Below, piece by piece: positions 12,800 through 24,480 of a stretch of DNA of 64,000 nucleotides (its first letter is position 1; each line of letters opens with the position of its first letter). The DNA is from Nymphaea colorata (lineage: Eukaryota > Streptophyta > Magnoliopsida > Nymphaeales > Nymphaeaceae): the NCBI RefSeq assembly GCF_008831285.2, contig NC_045139.1:24968412-25032411 (forward strand). The letters run 5' to 3'. The notes under the pieces are model-generated. The model was given only the letters and a program-made list of their open reading frames with translations, did no database searches and had not been told where the DNA came from. The position numbers were made by a program, and so were the translations under genes.

Positions 12800-13060
12800 T
12801 AGAAATGGGTGCTGATCAGAGGACGTCTGAACGGGATACCGAGCTGGGACGTCTAGATGGAAGTTGACCAGGAAGACGCCCAGGCTAAAAGCTGAGCAGA
12901 GAATGCTTGGGATCAACTTCAGCTAGGACGCCTCGACTGAGGCTGGGCTAGGACGTCTGGACTGAGGCTGCGCCTAGGCTGAAAGCTGAGCAGAGGACAT
13001 TTGGGAGGGGACTCAGCTAAGACGTCAGGACGCGCCCAGGCTGGGACGAATTCCTCATTT
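12800..13060. repeat. Complex GC-rich repeat cluster
   Basis: Related units recur with phrases such as 'aaagctgagcagag', 'gctgggacgtc', 'ctaggacgcc' and 'gactgaggctg', each ending in a palindromic GACGTC or a derivative. The cluster is clearly GC-richer than its surroundings. I see no coding frame that explains it. Confidence 0.6.
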
Positions 13061-13578
13061 GCTTGGAGACTAGTCCAGCCTTGATCAGTGTGTTGAGGTG
13101 GTTCTTTCCCTTAAAATTTTGAAAGTTTTTGGGAAGGGAAAGAAGCACACTCACTTTGGGCGGTCTTCTTGGTTAATTGAAATGGAAGAGGATCAGCTCA
13201 GTTGGGGCTGATCTATTAAGGTTGTTTTAAGAGCCATTTCTAGGATTTCCAAAGTTTAAACTTCGGTTTTCATCTCTAGAAAGAGTCAACTTTTAAATTG
13301 GTTTCAAAATTATTCAAGATAATTTTGAAAATTAGGAAGTCCTTTCTTCAGGCGAGTGATCTCTAGATTGCCTTGATCACCATTATTTTTCCTTGGTTGG
13401 GTCTTCCTAAAATAATTATGAGGAAAGAAAATAGAGGGAGCTAGTTACGCCGAACTATCTTCTCTCTAATTACTGGACTTTGTTTTCAAATAAAATCAAG
13501 GGAGAATTTAAATTCTCTTCAGTTATTCTTTTTAGATGGATTTTAACCCACTAACAAGAATTTTGATTTAACTGTGAA

Positions 13579-14009
13579 AATTCTTAGATTGCACGACATG
13601 GTAGGAGAATCAAATTCTTTGAGAAATTTTGAATTTGGTGGGGCCTACCTAGCTTGTAAGCAATAGGTGAGTTCAATCAAAGCCCATTGATTTATTCTGG
13701 AGTATAGACTTTTCTTAATTCTGGTCCAAAATCTTGTAATTGGACTTGAGTTAACCTTAATTTAAGCTTTGCATTTTTGTCTTGGGAATTATGGCAAATT
13801 CTTAGATTGGGCGACATGGTAAGAGAATCAAATTCTCTGAGAAATTTTGAATTTGGTGGGGCCTACCTAGCATGTAAGCAATAGGTGAGTTCAATCAAAG
13901 TCCATTGATTAATTCTGGAGTATAGACTTTTCTTAATTCTGGTCCAAAATCATGTAATTGGACTTGAGTTAACCTTAATTTAAGCTTTGCATTTTTTTCT
14001 TGGGAATAT
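13579..14009. repeat. Two-unit tandem duplication, period 218 bp
   Basis: Units begin with 'ttcttagatt' at 13581 and 13799 and end near 'tttgcattttt'. By eye they differ at only a few positions, so the duplication is young. No coding content recognised. Confidence 0.85.
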
Positions 14010-14305
14010 AAACAAGAGAACATGGTGAATCTTTGTGGCAAATTTTCCATTATTTGAGAGGATGTCATAGGGGAAGGATACTCTTCAACTATAAAAAGAC
14101 ATCCTACCAATAAAACATGCTCGTAAGGAAGTACTAATTTGTTCAAAATTCAAAAGTTAATTTCTTACAAAGTGAGAATTTGTGACCTAATTTCCTTATG
14201 AAACCTAGCTACAATTTGAATGGGAACATGATTGCTCTTTCTTAGGTTAATTTTTTTCAACTTATACAAGAGACACACTTTCAAAAGCTTTGAATTAAGT
14301 GAGGG

Positions 14306-14510
14306 AACGTCACGTAGCGTCGCATCACATTGCATCGCATCACGTTGCGTCACATCATCTCACGTCATGTCACGTCACGTCACAAGCAATATGGGCTATG
14401 TCTTGTTTAAAAACAATGCTGATGCAGAGAAGGAGGGAGGGAGGGAGGGAGGGGGACGGGTGTGTGTGTGTGTGAGAGAGAGAAAGAGAGAGAGAGAGAG
14501 AGACTTCCCT
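14306..14510. repeat. Pentameric CGTCA-type repeat followed by (GGGA)n(TG)n(GA)n
   Basis: 14307-14384 is a degenerate array of five-base units (cgtca, cgcat, acgtc). 14429-14503 holds GGGA, TG and GA runs. Simple-sequence DNA only. Confidence 0.8.
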
Positions 14511-14604
14511 TCTCAATGAGGGAAAGAGAAGAGGCTACCCAAAATTACTAATGACACCAACAGGATGTTGGACACAAGAAGACAAGAAGCCACAAACCAG
14601 TGGT

Positions 14605-14609
14605 GAAAC
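14605..14609. other. Target-site duplication GAAAC, left (Copia-1)
   Basis: The same five bases follow the right LTR at 19858-19862, which fixes the element ends. Confidence 0.9.
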
Positions 14610-15076
14610 TGAAAGAAAATATGCAAGACTAAGATTTTTTAAGTGGTTCGGAGTAAAATCCTACGTCCACTTTCTCTCACACCTATTAGGCAATAGATGT
14701 GAGGTCCTCTTAATGTAAGAATTTATACATGATTTGTTGAAGAGATTGTTAAACAATCCTTCCTTGATTTTTTGTTTCTATAATCCTTTCTTTCTCTTTT
14801 GATAAAGGGACGTTGCCACTTTTCTTGCCTAGATTCTTGCCATTGTGATCTTGATTGATTTCTCCAGATTTAACAAGTATAGTTGCCTTTTTGTTGGATT
14901 TGTCATGATCTTCATGATTTTCTTCAATCGCCTTGTGATCTTGATTGATTTCTTCCAATCTAGCGAGTACAGTTGCCTTGTTGCTGGATTTGTCATGATT
15001 TGTTGAACTGGCATGATCTCCACAATTTCCTTCATCCGGTGGACAGCTGTAACTATCAGCAGTTTGTGCGTTAACA
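14610..15076 (-). repeat. Copia-1 3' LTR
   Basis: Starts TGAAAGAAAA and ends GTTAACA on the plus strand, so it is TG...CA bounded. The 3' end of the polyprotein frame runs into it. Confidence 0.93.
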
Positions 15077-15684
15077 TCCCCCTTCAATCTCGAGCGTAGG
15101 TTGTAGCGAAGACCGAGATTGTGGCCTAGAGCTATCAACCGATGATGAGGAAGAGGCTTTGTAAACATATCAGCTAGCTGATGCGTGGTCGAAATATATT
15201 GAGTAACTAATGATCCAAGAGCCACCTTTTCTCGTACGAAATGAAAATCAAGCTCAATATGCTTCATCCGAGAGTGATGTGCCGTTTTGATGGTGGATTG
15301 CAGGGCGGACAGATTGTCACATAACAACAAGGGAGATTGAGAAAGAAACATTCCAAGATCTCAAAGAATAAATGTGATCCAAGTGAGCTCTGCTGCTGTC
15401 GTTGCAAGGGCACGGTATTTAGCTTCACAAGAAGATCTTGCAACACTTTGTTGTTTTTTGGATGCCCAAGAAATACAATTGGGGCCTAGAAAAGTGCAGT
15501 ACCCAGTGGTAGAACGACGAGTGGAGGGGCAGCCGGCCCAATCTGCATCAGAATAAGCTCGGATTGATAATTTTCTGGGCTTAAAGAATTGCATTCCAAG
15601 AGAGATAGTGCCCTGAATATAGCGAAGAATGCGTTTCAGCAGTTGAAAATGTCGCAGGGAAGGAGCGTGCATAAACTGTGACAC
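14700..15684 (-). pseudogene. Copia-1 RNase H and polyprotein C-terminus
   Basis: 15361-15684 encodes the Copia RNase H start (YSDADWAGCPSTRRSTTGY, then SKKQQSVARSSCEAKYRA). The next frame continues with LLLCDNLSALQ and HHSRMKHIELDFHFVREKV to LADMFTKPLPHHRL, ending near 15110. A frameshift separates the two pieces near 15355. Key acidic residues (D of YSDAD, E of EAKYRA, D of CDN) are present. Confidence 0.88.
15077..15085 (-). other. Copia-1 polypurine tract
   Basis: GAAGGGGGA on the minus strand, immediately upstream of the 3' LTR (TGTTAACG). This is the normal site for plus-strand priming. Confidence 0.9.
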
Positions 15685-16147
15685 ATTATTAACAGCATAA
15701 GTGATGTCTGGTCGGGTGAAAGTAAGATATTGCAGTACAACGTAGCATTGGGATATGCTTCTTCTTCTACAGTGCTGTTGTTATAAACATTAGTAACTAT
15801 TGGCGTAACAGTTGATCAGCATGATTGCATCTGAGCACGTTCTAGGATGTCCATAGCATAGCGTTGCTGATTGAGAAATAGGCCGAAAGCAGTGCGTTGG
15901 ACTTGAATGCCTAAGAAGTAATGTAAGTCCCCAAGATCTGTCATAGCAAAAGTACGAGATACTTCATTTGAAAGGATGCAAGAAAAGTTGGACTGCTGCC
16001 GGTGAGAATGATATCATCCACATATAAGAGAAGAATGGTTACAGTCGATTGTTGGAGTCTCACAAATAACGATGGATCTGCAGAGCTGGCTTGAAAATTG
16101 TGAGGGAATAAAAATTGAGCAAAGCGATCATACCAAGCTCGCGGGGC

Positions 16148-19009
16148 CTATTTGAGACCATATAGAGCACGATTTAATTTGCAAACATGGTGAGGAAACT
16201 GAGCATCTTGGAAACCTGGAGGCTGCTCAATAAAAACAGTTTCAGTCAAATATCGATTCAGAAATGCATTTTTGACATCAAGTTGTTTAAGAGGCCAGCC
16301 ATTCATAAGAGCAACAGAAAGTATGATCCGAATAGTTGCTGGTTTAACAACTGGTGAGAAGGTTTCAAGAAAATCCACGCCTTCAATTTGAGTATAGCAC
16401 TGTGCCACCAGCCTTGCTTTAAGTCTGTCAATGTGGCCTTCACTATTCAATTTTGTTTTGTAAACCCATCGGCTACCAATAATATGCATGGAGGGGTCAC
16501 GAGGTACCAAGGTCCAAGTATCATTTGCAATCAAAGCTGCCATTTCATCTTCCATAGCACGCCTCCAGTCGGGATGTTTAAGGGCAATGGAGAAATGTTT
16601 AGGTTCAGCAGGAGCAAGGGTAGTTAATATGTATTTGGGATTGGGTTTGACAATACCATGTTGAGAACGTGTGACCATAGGGTGAGACGGTCTGGTCATG
16701 GTATTAGGTAAGGCATTAGATGGGATAGGAGAAGGAGGACTAGGTGGCGATGGTGAAGGAGGAGGTGGCGAGCTAGGTAGCGATGGTGAAGGAAGAGGTG
16801 GCGAGCTAGGTGGCGATGGTGAAGTAAGAACCGGCAACTCTGGTGATGGCGGAGGTAAGGGAGAAATGGCTGGTGATGATAGAGTAGAGGTAGAAAGGGA
16901 AGGTTCAGGTTCACTATTGTGAAGTCTGGCAACATCATGAGGATTCACTTCAATGAGAGCGGGCTGATTAGATTGAATAGCGACCGGAGAGAATGACACA
17001 AGATCATGAGCAAAATTGTAATTCAGTTGTGTGCTAGCCAAACCTTGATTGAAGGGAAAACATTGTTCATCAAACACTACGTGTCTTGAAATATAGACCC
17101 GATTTGTCAAGGGATAAAGGCAGCGATAACCTTTGTGTTGGTCACTATATTCTATGAAGACACATGGTAAGGATTTGGGTTCAAATTTGTGTTTATTGTA
17201 GCTTTTGATGTAGGGAAGACATCTACATCCAAAAGTCCTTAGGCAAGAATAGTCGGGAGGTTTATGAAATAAGCTTTCATATGGACTTAGCATTTGGAGT
17301 GTGGATGTCGGCAACCGATTTATGAGCCACACAGCAGTAGTGAAGGCTTCCACCCAATGTTTTGCTGGAACATTACTATGGAATAGTAGAGTTAATCCAA
17401 GTTCAGTAACTGACCTGTGTTTTCGTTCCACCAACCCATTCTGTTCAGGTGTTTTTAGACAGGCCTTGAGATGTTTGATTCCACATTCTCTTAGATAGGA
17501 GAGAAAAGCATTGCTATTAAATTCACCACCTTCATCACTTTGAAAAATTTTAACAGATCTTCCAAATTGCGTACTCACCATCTTATGAAACTCCATAAAC
17601 TTGGCAAAAAAATCAGACTTAGATTTTAATGGGTAGATCCAAGAATAGCGAGAATGATGATCAACAAAAAGCGCATAATATCGAAACTTTTGACATGAAT
17701 CAACCGGTGCTGGTCCCCAAAGATCACAATGAATTTTTTCAAAGGGTTCATAATATTCATCATCTAATGGAAGAAACAGCAAGCGTGTTGCTTTGCCCAA
17801 TTGACAACTTTGACAAATAGAAAACATAGTCATTTTTGCTGCTAAATTTATTCTACCCTTGGATGACAAAAAAACAATGATCTTAGCTGATGGATGCCCG
17901 AGCCGACTGTGCCAAATCTCTAAAGTTGCTGTCCTGAAATGATCAGAAAAAAATACTGCCTTTTGTCTGGTCTTGAGCGCATACAAATCTCCCTTTCTAG
18001 CTCCCTTGGCAATCGTCTGATTGGTTTCCTTGTCCTTAATCACAAAAGAATCAGATGTAAACTCAAAGACATAGGGCATAGATGAGGTAAGCTGACTCAC
18101 GGAAATAAGTTTTTTCTTTATAGCAGGAACAACGAGCACATTATCAAGAGGAAGAGTCGTATTTCCAAGATCAAGATTAGTAGAACCAATATGAGTTATT
18201 AGTAAATGCTGCCCATTTCCAACCATAACTGAATCAGTTCCATGATATTTAATGAGATGATTGAGAGTACCTGGATCATCTGTAACATGAGAAGTTGCGC
18301 CAGTGTCCGGATACCAGTCTGCATTATTAGGATCAGCAACTTGAACAGTGGAAAAAATTTGTGGAAGATCTTTGGGTTGATACGCCTGATTGAATCTGTG
18401 GTAGCATTTGAATGCCGTGTGATTACTCAGTCCACAAATTTGACACGCTGTTTTAACTGAAGGCTGAGTGGTACTTTGATCGGCGTTGGTTGGAGTATTG
18501 GTGGGACGAGATTGAGAAGCAGGTGGAAAACCACGTCCTCGCGAGTTGAAGCGAGGGTTGCTATTTTTCCTGGTATACTGAGCACGTCCTCTGTAGTTGT
18601 GAGAATAGGAGGGTTGAGCTGGAACTTGCTGGCTTATGAACGCAGCATTTGGATTAAGTTGAAATCCATGGATGTTTTTCATGTTGTCATGGCTTTCAAG
18701 TAGAGAGACAACATCAATATATGCAGGAATAGGAGGCCGAAGTAACGACGTCATAAACGATTCATAACCTGCTCCAAGCCCATTTATGAGCCAATAAACT
18801 TTGTCTTGATCCGACAGAGGTTTCCCAATGGCTGCCAATTCATCACATATGGTTTTGAAACCTGTTGCATACTCAGTAACCGTTTTTTCTTGCTTTTGAA
18901 ACGTCTGCAATTTTCTGTTTAACAGAAATTCTCGGTCTTTGGATTCTCTAGCAAAGACCTTTAAAAGAGCAGTCCAGACTTCTTCAGACTTTTTGGAGTC
19001 TGACCACAA
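16148..19009 (-). pseudogene. Copia-1 polyprotein: gag C-term, protease, integrase, RT
   Basis: A 953-codon open frame. In order: gag C-terminus with a zinc knuckle (C-x2-C-x4-H-x4-C, about 189-202), aspartic protease DTGATSH (235-241), GAG-pre-integrase with WHSRLGH and CQSC (366-402, the HHCC zinc site), integrase core D429, D492, E528 (HCDLWG, QSDEGGEF, GLVERKHR), a proline- and serine-rich linker of about 70 residues near 720-790, then RT from SRWVYKTK through QLDVKNAFL to NRALYGLK. A TAG stands where Copia elements normally have Gln (GLKQAP), so a single C-to-T change ends the frame. RT continues past it with YVDD at about 16013-16024, then breaks. Confidence 0.93.
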
Positions 19010-19349
19010 GACCTAGCACTTCTTCAGAGAGTGATCCAGTGATCCACCCTCTAAGGAGTCGGTCTGATTTTTTCCAGGCAAGAAATTCTGGATTTGGGAC
19101 AGGACGGGCCTCACCATTTTCAACAGTTTCAATGGTGGAGGTTGGTTTGGAGACTTGTCCTTCTATAAATCCCATCATGTCTTGGCTTTCAATGAGTCCA
19201 AGCATTTGGGTCTTCCAAAGCAAGTAATTCTTGTGGGAGAGTTTGATAGAGACAAAATTTGCAACATTAACGTTGGAAGGATATGGATACTTAGCTGCCA
19301 TGATAAGCGAAGGAGATGCTCCGATCGAAGAGGATGCACTGGAAGCCAT
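18984..19349 (-). pseudogene. Copia-1 gag N-terminus
   Basis: ATG at 19349-19347 (MASSASSSIG) lies just downstream of the primer binding site. The product has the typical Copia gag pattern (LSHKNYLLWKTQMLGLIES, WITGSLSEEVLGLVV). A one-base indel near 19000-19015 throws it out of frame with the 953-codon polyprotein frame, which continues the same protein. Confidence 0.85.
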
Positions 19350-19377
19350 GGAGAAAACGAAAATCCTCACGGAGATA

Positions 19378-19389
19378 GCTCTGATACCA
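19378..19389 (-). other. Copia-1 primer binding site
   Basis: TGGTATCAGAGC on the minus strand, directly after the 5' LTR. This is complementary to the 3' end of initiator tRNA-Met, the usual Copia primer. Confidence 0.95.
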
Positions 19390-19857
19390 TGAAAGAAAAG
19401 ATGCAAGACTAAGATTTTTTAAGTGGTTCGAAGTAAAATCCTACGTCCATTGTCTCTCACACCTATTAGGCGATAGATATGAGGTTCCCTTAATGTGAGA
19501 ATTTATACATGATTTGTTGAAGAGATTGTTAAACAATCCTTCCTTGATTTTTTTGTTTCTATAATCCTTTCTTTCTCTTTTGATAAAGGGACGTTGCCAC
19601 TTTTCTTGCCTAGATTCTTGCCTTTGTGATCTTGATTGATTTCTCCATATTTAACAAGTATAGTTGCCTTTTTGCTGGATTTGTCACGATCTTCATGATT
19701 TTCTTCAATCGCCTTGTGATCTTGATTGATTTCTTCCAATCTAGCGAGTACAGTTGCCTTGTTGCTGGATTTGTCATGATTTGTTGAACTGGCATGATCT
19801 CCACAATTTCCTTCATCCGGTGGACAGCTGTAACTACCAGCAGTTTGTGCGTTAACA
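19390..19857 (-). repeat. Copia-1 5' LTR
   Basis: 468 bp, collinear with 14610-15076. Followed by the GAAAC duplication at 19858-19862. Confidence 0.93.
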
Positions 19858-20900
19858 GAAACATCAAGCTAAATAGAAGACAAAAACTGCCACACACCCA
19901 CGGCAAAACATCAAGCTAAATAGAAGACAAAAACAAAAAGCATGACCATACATACTTGCAGTGAAACAAAAAATTGAAACCCTTAACCAGAATTCTAATC
20001 ATCCTCAAGCACAAGCAATGCAACATGAAAGCATTTTAAACCCAGCTCCAAAGTTAACACACGATCGCCACCAAAGACCACCTTATTTCTTAAGAGCCAC
20101 AGCTGCATGACCATGTGAGGGTGAGATCCTCAACAAATTCACAACATGCCAGCAACAAATTCGCCAGATCCACAGCAAATGCCTCCAAAGTATCATTCGA
20201 CAAGGGTACAACTCCACTAGCAAAACCTGACACTTGCATGCTAACGGATCCAAATTGAGAGAAACTACTACTTGTCCTGAGCGTTCAATTCACACATGTT
20301 CCAACATCTGATCTTCAAATCAGGTGGTGAGTATGACTCTTGGTTTGCAGACTCAGCCTTGAGAAAAATAGGCACAAACCAAATAATTTTACTTCACAAT
20401 AGAAGCCAATGGCTCACAACAACGTGTAAATAAGCACTTCTATATCATGCACTAGCAAAGCAAAATACTTCTTCCACCCGAGCTCCAAAAATAAAACCCT
20501 TATCATCCAAGGAATCTCACGAATATATATATTTTGATGCATAATTAAACAAGCAAAAAAAATATAATCTCTAGCAAGATAAGAGAGACACCAATTTTAA
20601 CATGAAAAACCTCTCAAAATGAGAGGTAAAAACCACAGGGCTGAGAGCAACCCAACAACAAATCTACTATGTAATATAGAAATGGCTACAAGAGGGCAAT
20701 ATATAATGCCTACACTCCAAAAGCTCAAGAATCACCAAAATAGAAAAGCAATGATGCAAATGAAGAGGAGGAAGTGGAAAAATAACACCTAATTGATAGT
20801 AATGACCTTCCCCAACAAAAAACCCTCTTTCTTTTGCCATAATATTCAATAATCAAAGAGAAAAATAATGGAAGAAAAACCCAAATAGTAATGGAATCTT
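19858..20900. other. Non-coding flank with a short direct repeat
   Basis: A phrase of about 28 bases beginning 'aaacatcaagctaaatag' occurs at about 19859 and 19906 (period 47). The rest shows no recognisable gene; it may include the far end of the LTR of the decayed Copia to the right. Confidence 0.4.
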
Positions 20901-21439
20901 TTCCCTTCACAACCTCTGTGTCTTGCTTGTTAGAATATCTCTAATGACTTCAAGAACCAATGGAGAACAAGAACTCTCCCTTTCTTTCTTTGTCTCTCCT
21001 CAAGAACAACTCACAAAAAAAAGAGGAAAGCCCAAAAGCCCTACCCTCACAAAAAAATTGGTCATCTTTCTCTTTCAGCCCTCTTTTTAAAAAAAATCAG
21101 TTTTAGTCCACCACATTTATGGAAAACTTTTCTTTTCATTTTTGTCAAGTACAGGTGCTTTTCGTTTTATTCTAATAAGGGCTGGTTTTTACACTATGGA
21201 TTTTGCGTTAGTTACCCCATTTCATAGCATTCGACTGGACTACCAGTCTCTTGCTTTGTTGGCTTCTCTAATATATCTGAGTTGGTTCTGGATTTTGTAT
21301 AACATTTTATCACTAAATTGGTTATATGCAGTTCATTTACAGGCACCTGACAGTCTTCTCTTCCTGAACATTCAGATATTGTCATCTTATATTTTCTGTT
21401 GTCCTCGAATCCTTCACATGGAGGTGATCCAATCCAACA
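20900..21439 (-). repeat. Probable 3' LTR remnant of the decayed Tnt1-like Copia
   Basis: On the minus strand, sequence after the RNase H end reaches TGTTGGATTGGATCACC at 21439, a TGTTGG LTR start just after a degraded purine tract, as expected for a 3' LTR. The left end is not visible, so 20900 is a guess. Confidence 0.4.
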
Positions 21440-24400
21440 CATTCCCTCGTCACCGACTATGTGGAGGATCTCACCAAACTGGTGAGAGAACAATACACTT
21501 CAAGCTCTGAACAAGGCAATTCTTTAGTCTTCATATCAGTATCATTGTTATCTGTTTGAATTTTCTCAAGTGCAAGTTATTTTGTTTCTAACATATCATG
21601 TATGCAATGATACCTTACATCAATGTGTTTCGATTTTGCATGAAAGGTAGAATTCTTGCCAAGATGAAGCACAATCTGACTGTTACAAAACAAAACATAC
21701 TTTTCTTGAGCAAAACCTAGTTCCAGCATAAACATTTTCATCCATAACAAATTCTTTAGTAGCATCTGTCACTGCAATAAACTCTATATCTCTAGTAGAA
21801 AGTGCTAGAGACTTTTGAAGTCTAGATTGTCATGACACTGCACCACCAGCTGAAGTGACCAAGTAACCAGATATGGACTTTCTATAATCAACATCACCTG
21901 CCATATCTAAACTTGTGTGACCTATCAAAGTAGGTTTCTATCCACCAAATCATAGACAAATATTACTACTGCATCAAAGATATCTCAAATTCTATTTCAC
22001 AATATTCCAATGCTTTTTATCAGGATCGGAAAGAAACGTACTGACAACCCCAACAACACGAACAATATCTGACCTCATATACATCATAGCATACATTAAA
22101 CTACCAACAACTGAAGCATATGGAATCTTATACATGTCTTCTTTCTCTTCATTTGTGGAAGGACTCTGCTGATACTCAGCTTAAACTATGCGTCAAGTGG
22201 GGTACTCACTGTTTTAGCCTTGTCCATATTGAATCTTTAAAGCACATTTTCAATGTACTTTTCTTGTGACAGCCACAACTTCTTTGCTTTTCTATCACGA
22301 ACAATCTTCATGCCCAAAATCTGATTTGCACGTCTCAAATCTATCATGGCAAATTCTTTCTTCAAGTTAGCAATTATCGAAGTATTCTTACCAACAATGA
22401 GCATGTCACCAACATGAAGAAACAAGATAACAATGTCATTATTTGAACATTTTTCAACAAAATCACAATAATTTGAAGTAGTCTTCTTGTAACCATGCTC
22501 TCTAATAAAAGATGAACTTTTTATTCTATTGTCTAGGAGCTTGCTTTTAAACCATACAAGCTCTTTCTCAATTTACAAACATAGTCTTCTTTTTCTTCCT
22601 TTTAAAACCCTTCAGGTTGTATTATTTATTTTTCTTCTTCAAGATCACCATGAAGAAATGCTATCTTAACATCCATCTGTTCAACTTTTAGATTTAAATT
22701 TTCTGCCAAACTTATGACAAGTTTAATGGAAGACATGTTAACACCAGGTAAAAATATTTCTTCAAAATCAACACCTTTCTTTTGAGAAAAACCTTTCACA
22801 ACCAACCCAGCTTTATATTGTAGGTGAGAAGAGTTTTTATCATGTTTTACATTAAAATCCCAACCATTCTTCAAAGCCCTTTTACCTTTAGGCAACTGCA
22901 CAAGCTTAAAGGTATCATTGCCATATAAGATTGCATCTCGTCTTCCATGACTTTAATCCATTTCTATTTTTGCACATCTTGCATAGTTTCTATATAGCTC
23001 CCACGTTCTCCACCATTTGTCAAACAATCATACTCATGTATAGGTTACCAAGTAGATGGTTTTCTTTCTCTAGTGGATCCATGAAGTGACACTATATTTG
23101 AAGAAGAATAAACTTCAAACTGTCTACTATCGTGAACATCATTGGTCAACATTATGCTGTGAATCTTCAACATCCTCATGTGTGTCATCTTCAACCAAAC
23201 TTGAGAATCATTACAAAAGAACATGATCCATATAAACTGTCTTGCCTGTACATTGAGATGTCTTATCAATTGTTTTATCAATATCTTCACTATTCTAATT
23301 CTCAACAAAAAACTACATCTCTGCTTTTAACAAGTTTCTTTTTAATAAGATCATATAATTTGTACCCAAAAGTCATCTTCACCATACTGATGTGCTTTTG
23401 CTTCCAACTTAGATCTTTCATCTTTGGAAACATGTATAAATGCTTTGCATCCAAAAACACATAAATGACTCTATGACACATTTACTCGACCAAAGTCTAT
23501 TTGGTACATCACCATTCAAAGAAACATGAGGAGACAAATTAACTATATGTATAACATTGTATAAAATTTTACCCCAGAAAGAATTAGGCAATTGTGCCTC
23601 AGATGACATCCATCTCACTCTTTTAGTAAGAGTTCTATTCATTCTTTTAGCTACACTATTCAACTAAACAGTCTTAAGAGGGGTCTTTTGATGCCTTATG
23701 TCATACATCCTGCAGTACTCATCCAAGGAAACCAAATACTCACCTCCATTGTAAAATTACTTGAATGTGTCAAGTACTTGGTCTTTCGTCTTCAAAATAT
23801 AGATCCACACCTTTCTTGAATGATAATCAATGGAAGTGACAAAATAAAGTGCCCAACAATGTGTACTAATCTTTAGTAGACCACAAACATCTGAGTGAAT
23901 AAGCTCTAACAATTTCTTCTTCCTTGAAGATGGATGATTTTTAAATGATTTTTTTTTTGCTTCTCAACCAAGCAATGAGTACATCCTTCTAGCTTTTCTT
24001 TCTTCGTCCCAAGAAGTAGATTCATTTAATCAAACAATCAATACGTTTCTCACTCATATGATTCAACCTCTTGAGCCACAATTTAGTAGATTTTCATTCT
24101 CTGTTACATGCGCTACATTTTTGTAGTTGATGCCTGCATAACATACAAGCTGTTACACATCTTGCCTCAAGCCATAATAGGTGAGCATCTAGTGAGCTTC
24201 TACTGTCGATCACTGAAGATGCTACATAAGCTATTGTCATCAAGCTTTTCAGCTGAAATCAAATTCAAGCGTATGTCTAGGACATATTTGACATCCTTGA
24301 GCTTCAACACGGTTCCATTGTTGGTCTGTAAATTTATATCACCAACATCAACAACCTATGACAAACCATCATTACTCATTCTCAATACTTCATAATCATC

Positions 24401-24480
24401 AAAAGTATAAGTAACAAAGAATTCTTTATTTGAAGTAACATGAAAAGATGAATAACACACACATTTGCCAGTTTCTAGAG
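21440..24480 (-). pseudogene. Decayed Tnt1-94-like Copia polyprotein, 5' truncated
   Basis: Minus-strand fragments occur in Copia order with many stops and shifts. Near 24480-24200: a protease/GAG-pre-integrase region (SFHVTSNKEFF, LRLNLISAEKL-like). About 24000-24080: the KRLNHMSEK HHCC region. 23418-23663: integrase C-terminal part (MNRTLTKRVRWM, LPNSFWGK). 22626-22901: RT start (QYKAGLVVKGFSQKKGVDF, VEQMDVKIAFLHGDLEEE). 22237-22425: RT palm (VGDMLIVGKN in place of YVDDML). 21577-21765: RNase H end (KSKHIDVRYHCIHDMLE). No gag or 5' LTR found. Much older than Copia-1. Confidence 0.8.

Larger units (their letters stand above)
14610..19857 (-). mobile_element. Copia-1: near-complete Ty1/Copia LTR retrotransposon
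   Basis: A 5248-bp element with 467- and 468-bp LTRs, a 5-bp target-site duplication (GAAAC), a tRNA-Met-type primer binding site and a polypurine tract. Transcription would run right to left. It encodes gag, protease, integrase, reverse transcriptase and RNase H in Copia order. The reading frame has few breaks: a frameshift in gag near 19000, an amber stop at 16148-16150 and at least one shift in late RT. The LTRs look highly similar by eye, so insertion was fairly recent. Confidence 0.95.

Noticed and set aside
14281-14390. CGTCA pentamer array as a regulatory (bZIP) cluster
   Set aside because: Units drift freely and sit next to other simple repeats far from any gene; a simple-sequence origin is sufficient.
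21142-21510. 122-codon plus-strand frame
   Set aside because: It is antisense to the decayed Copia and covers its likely 3' LTR; no motif.
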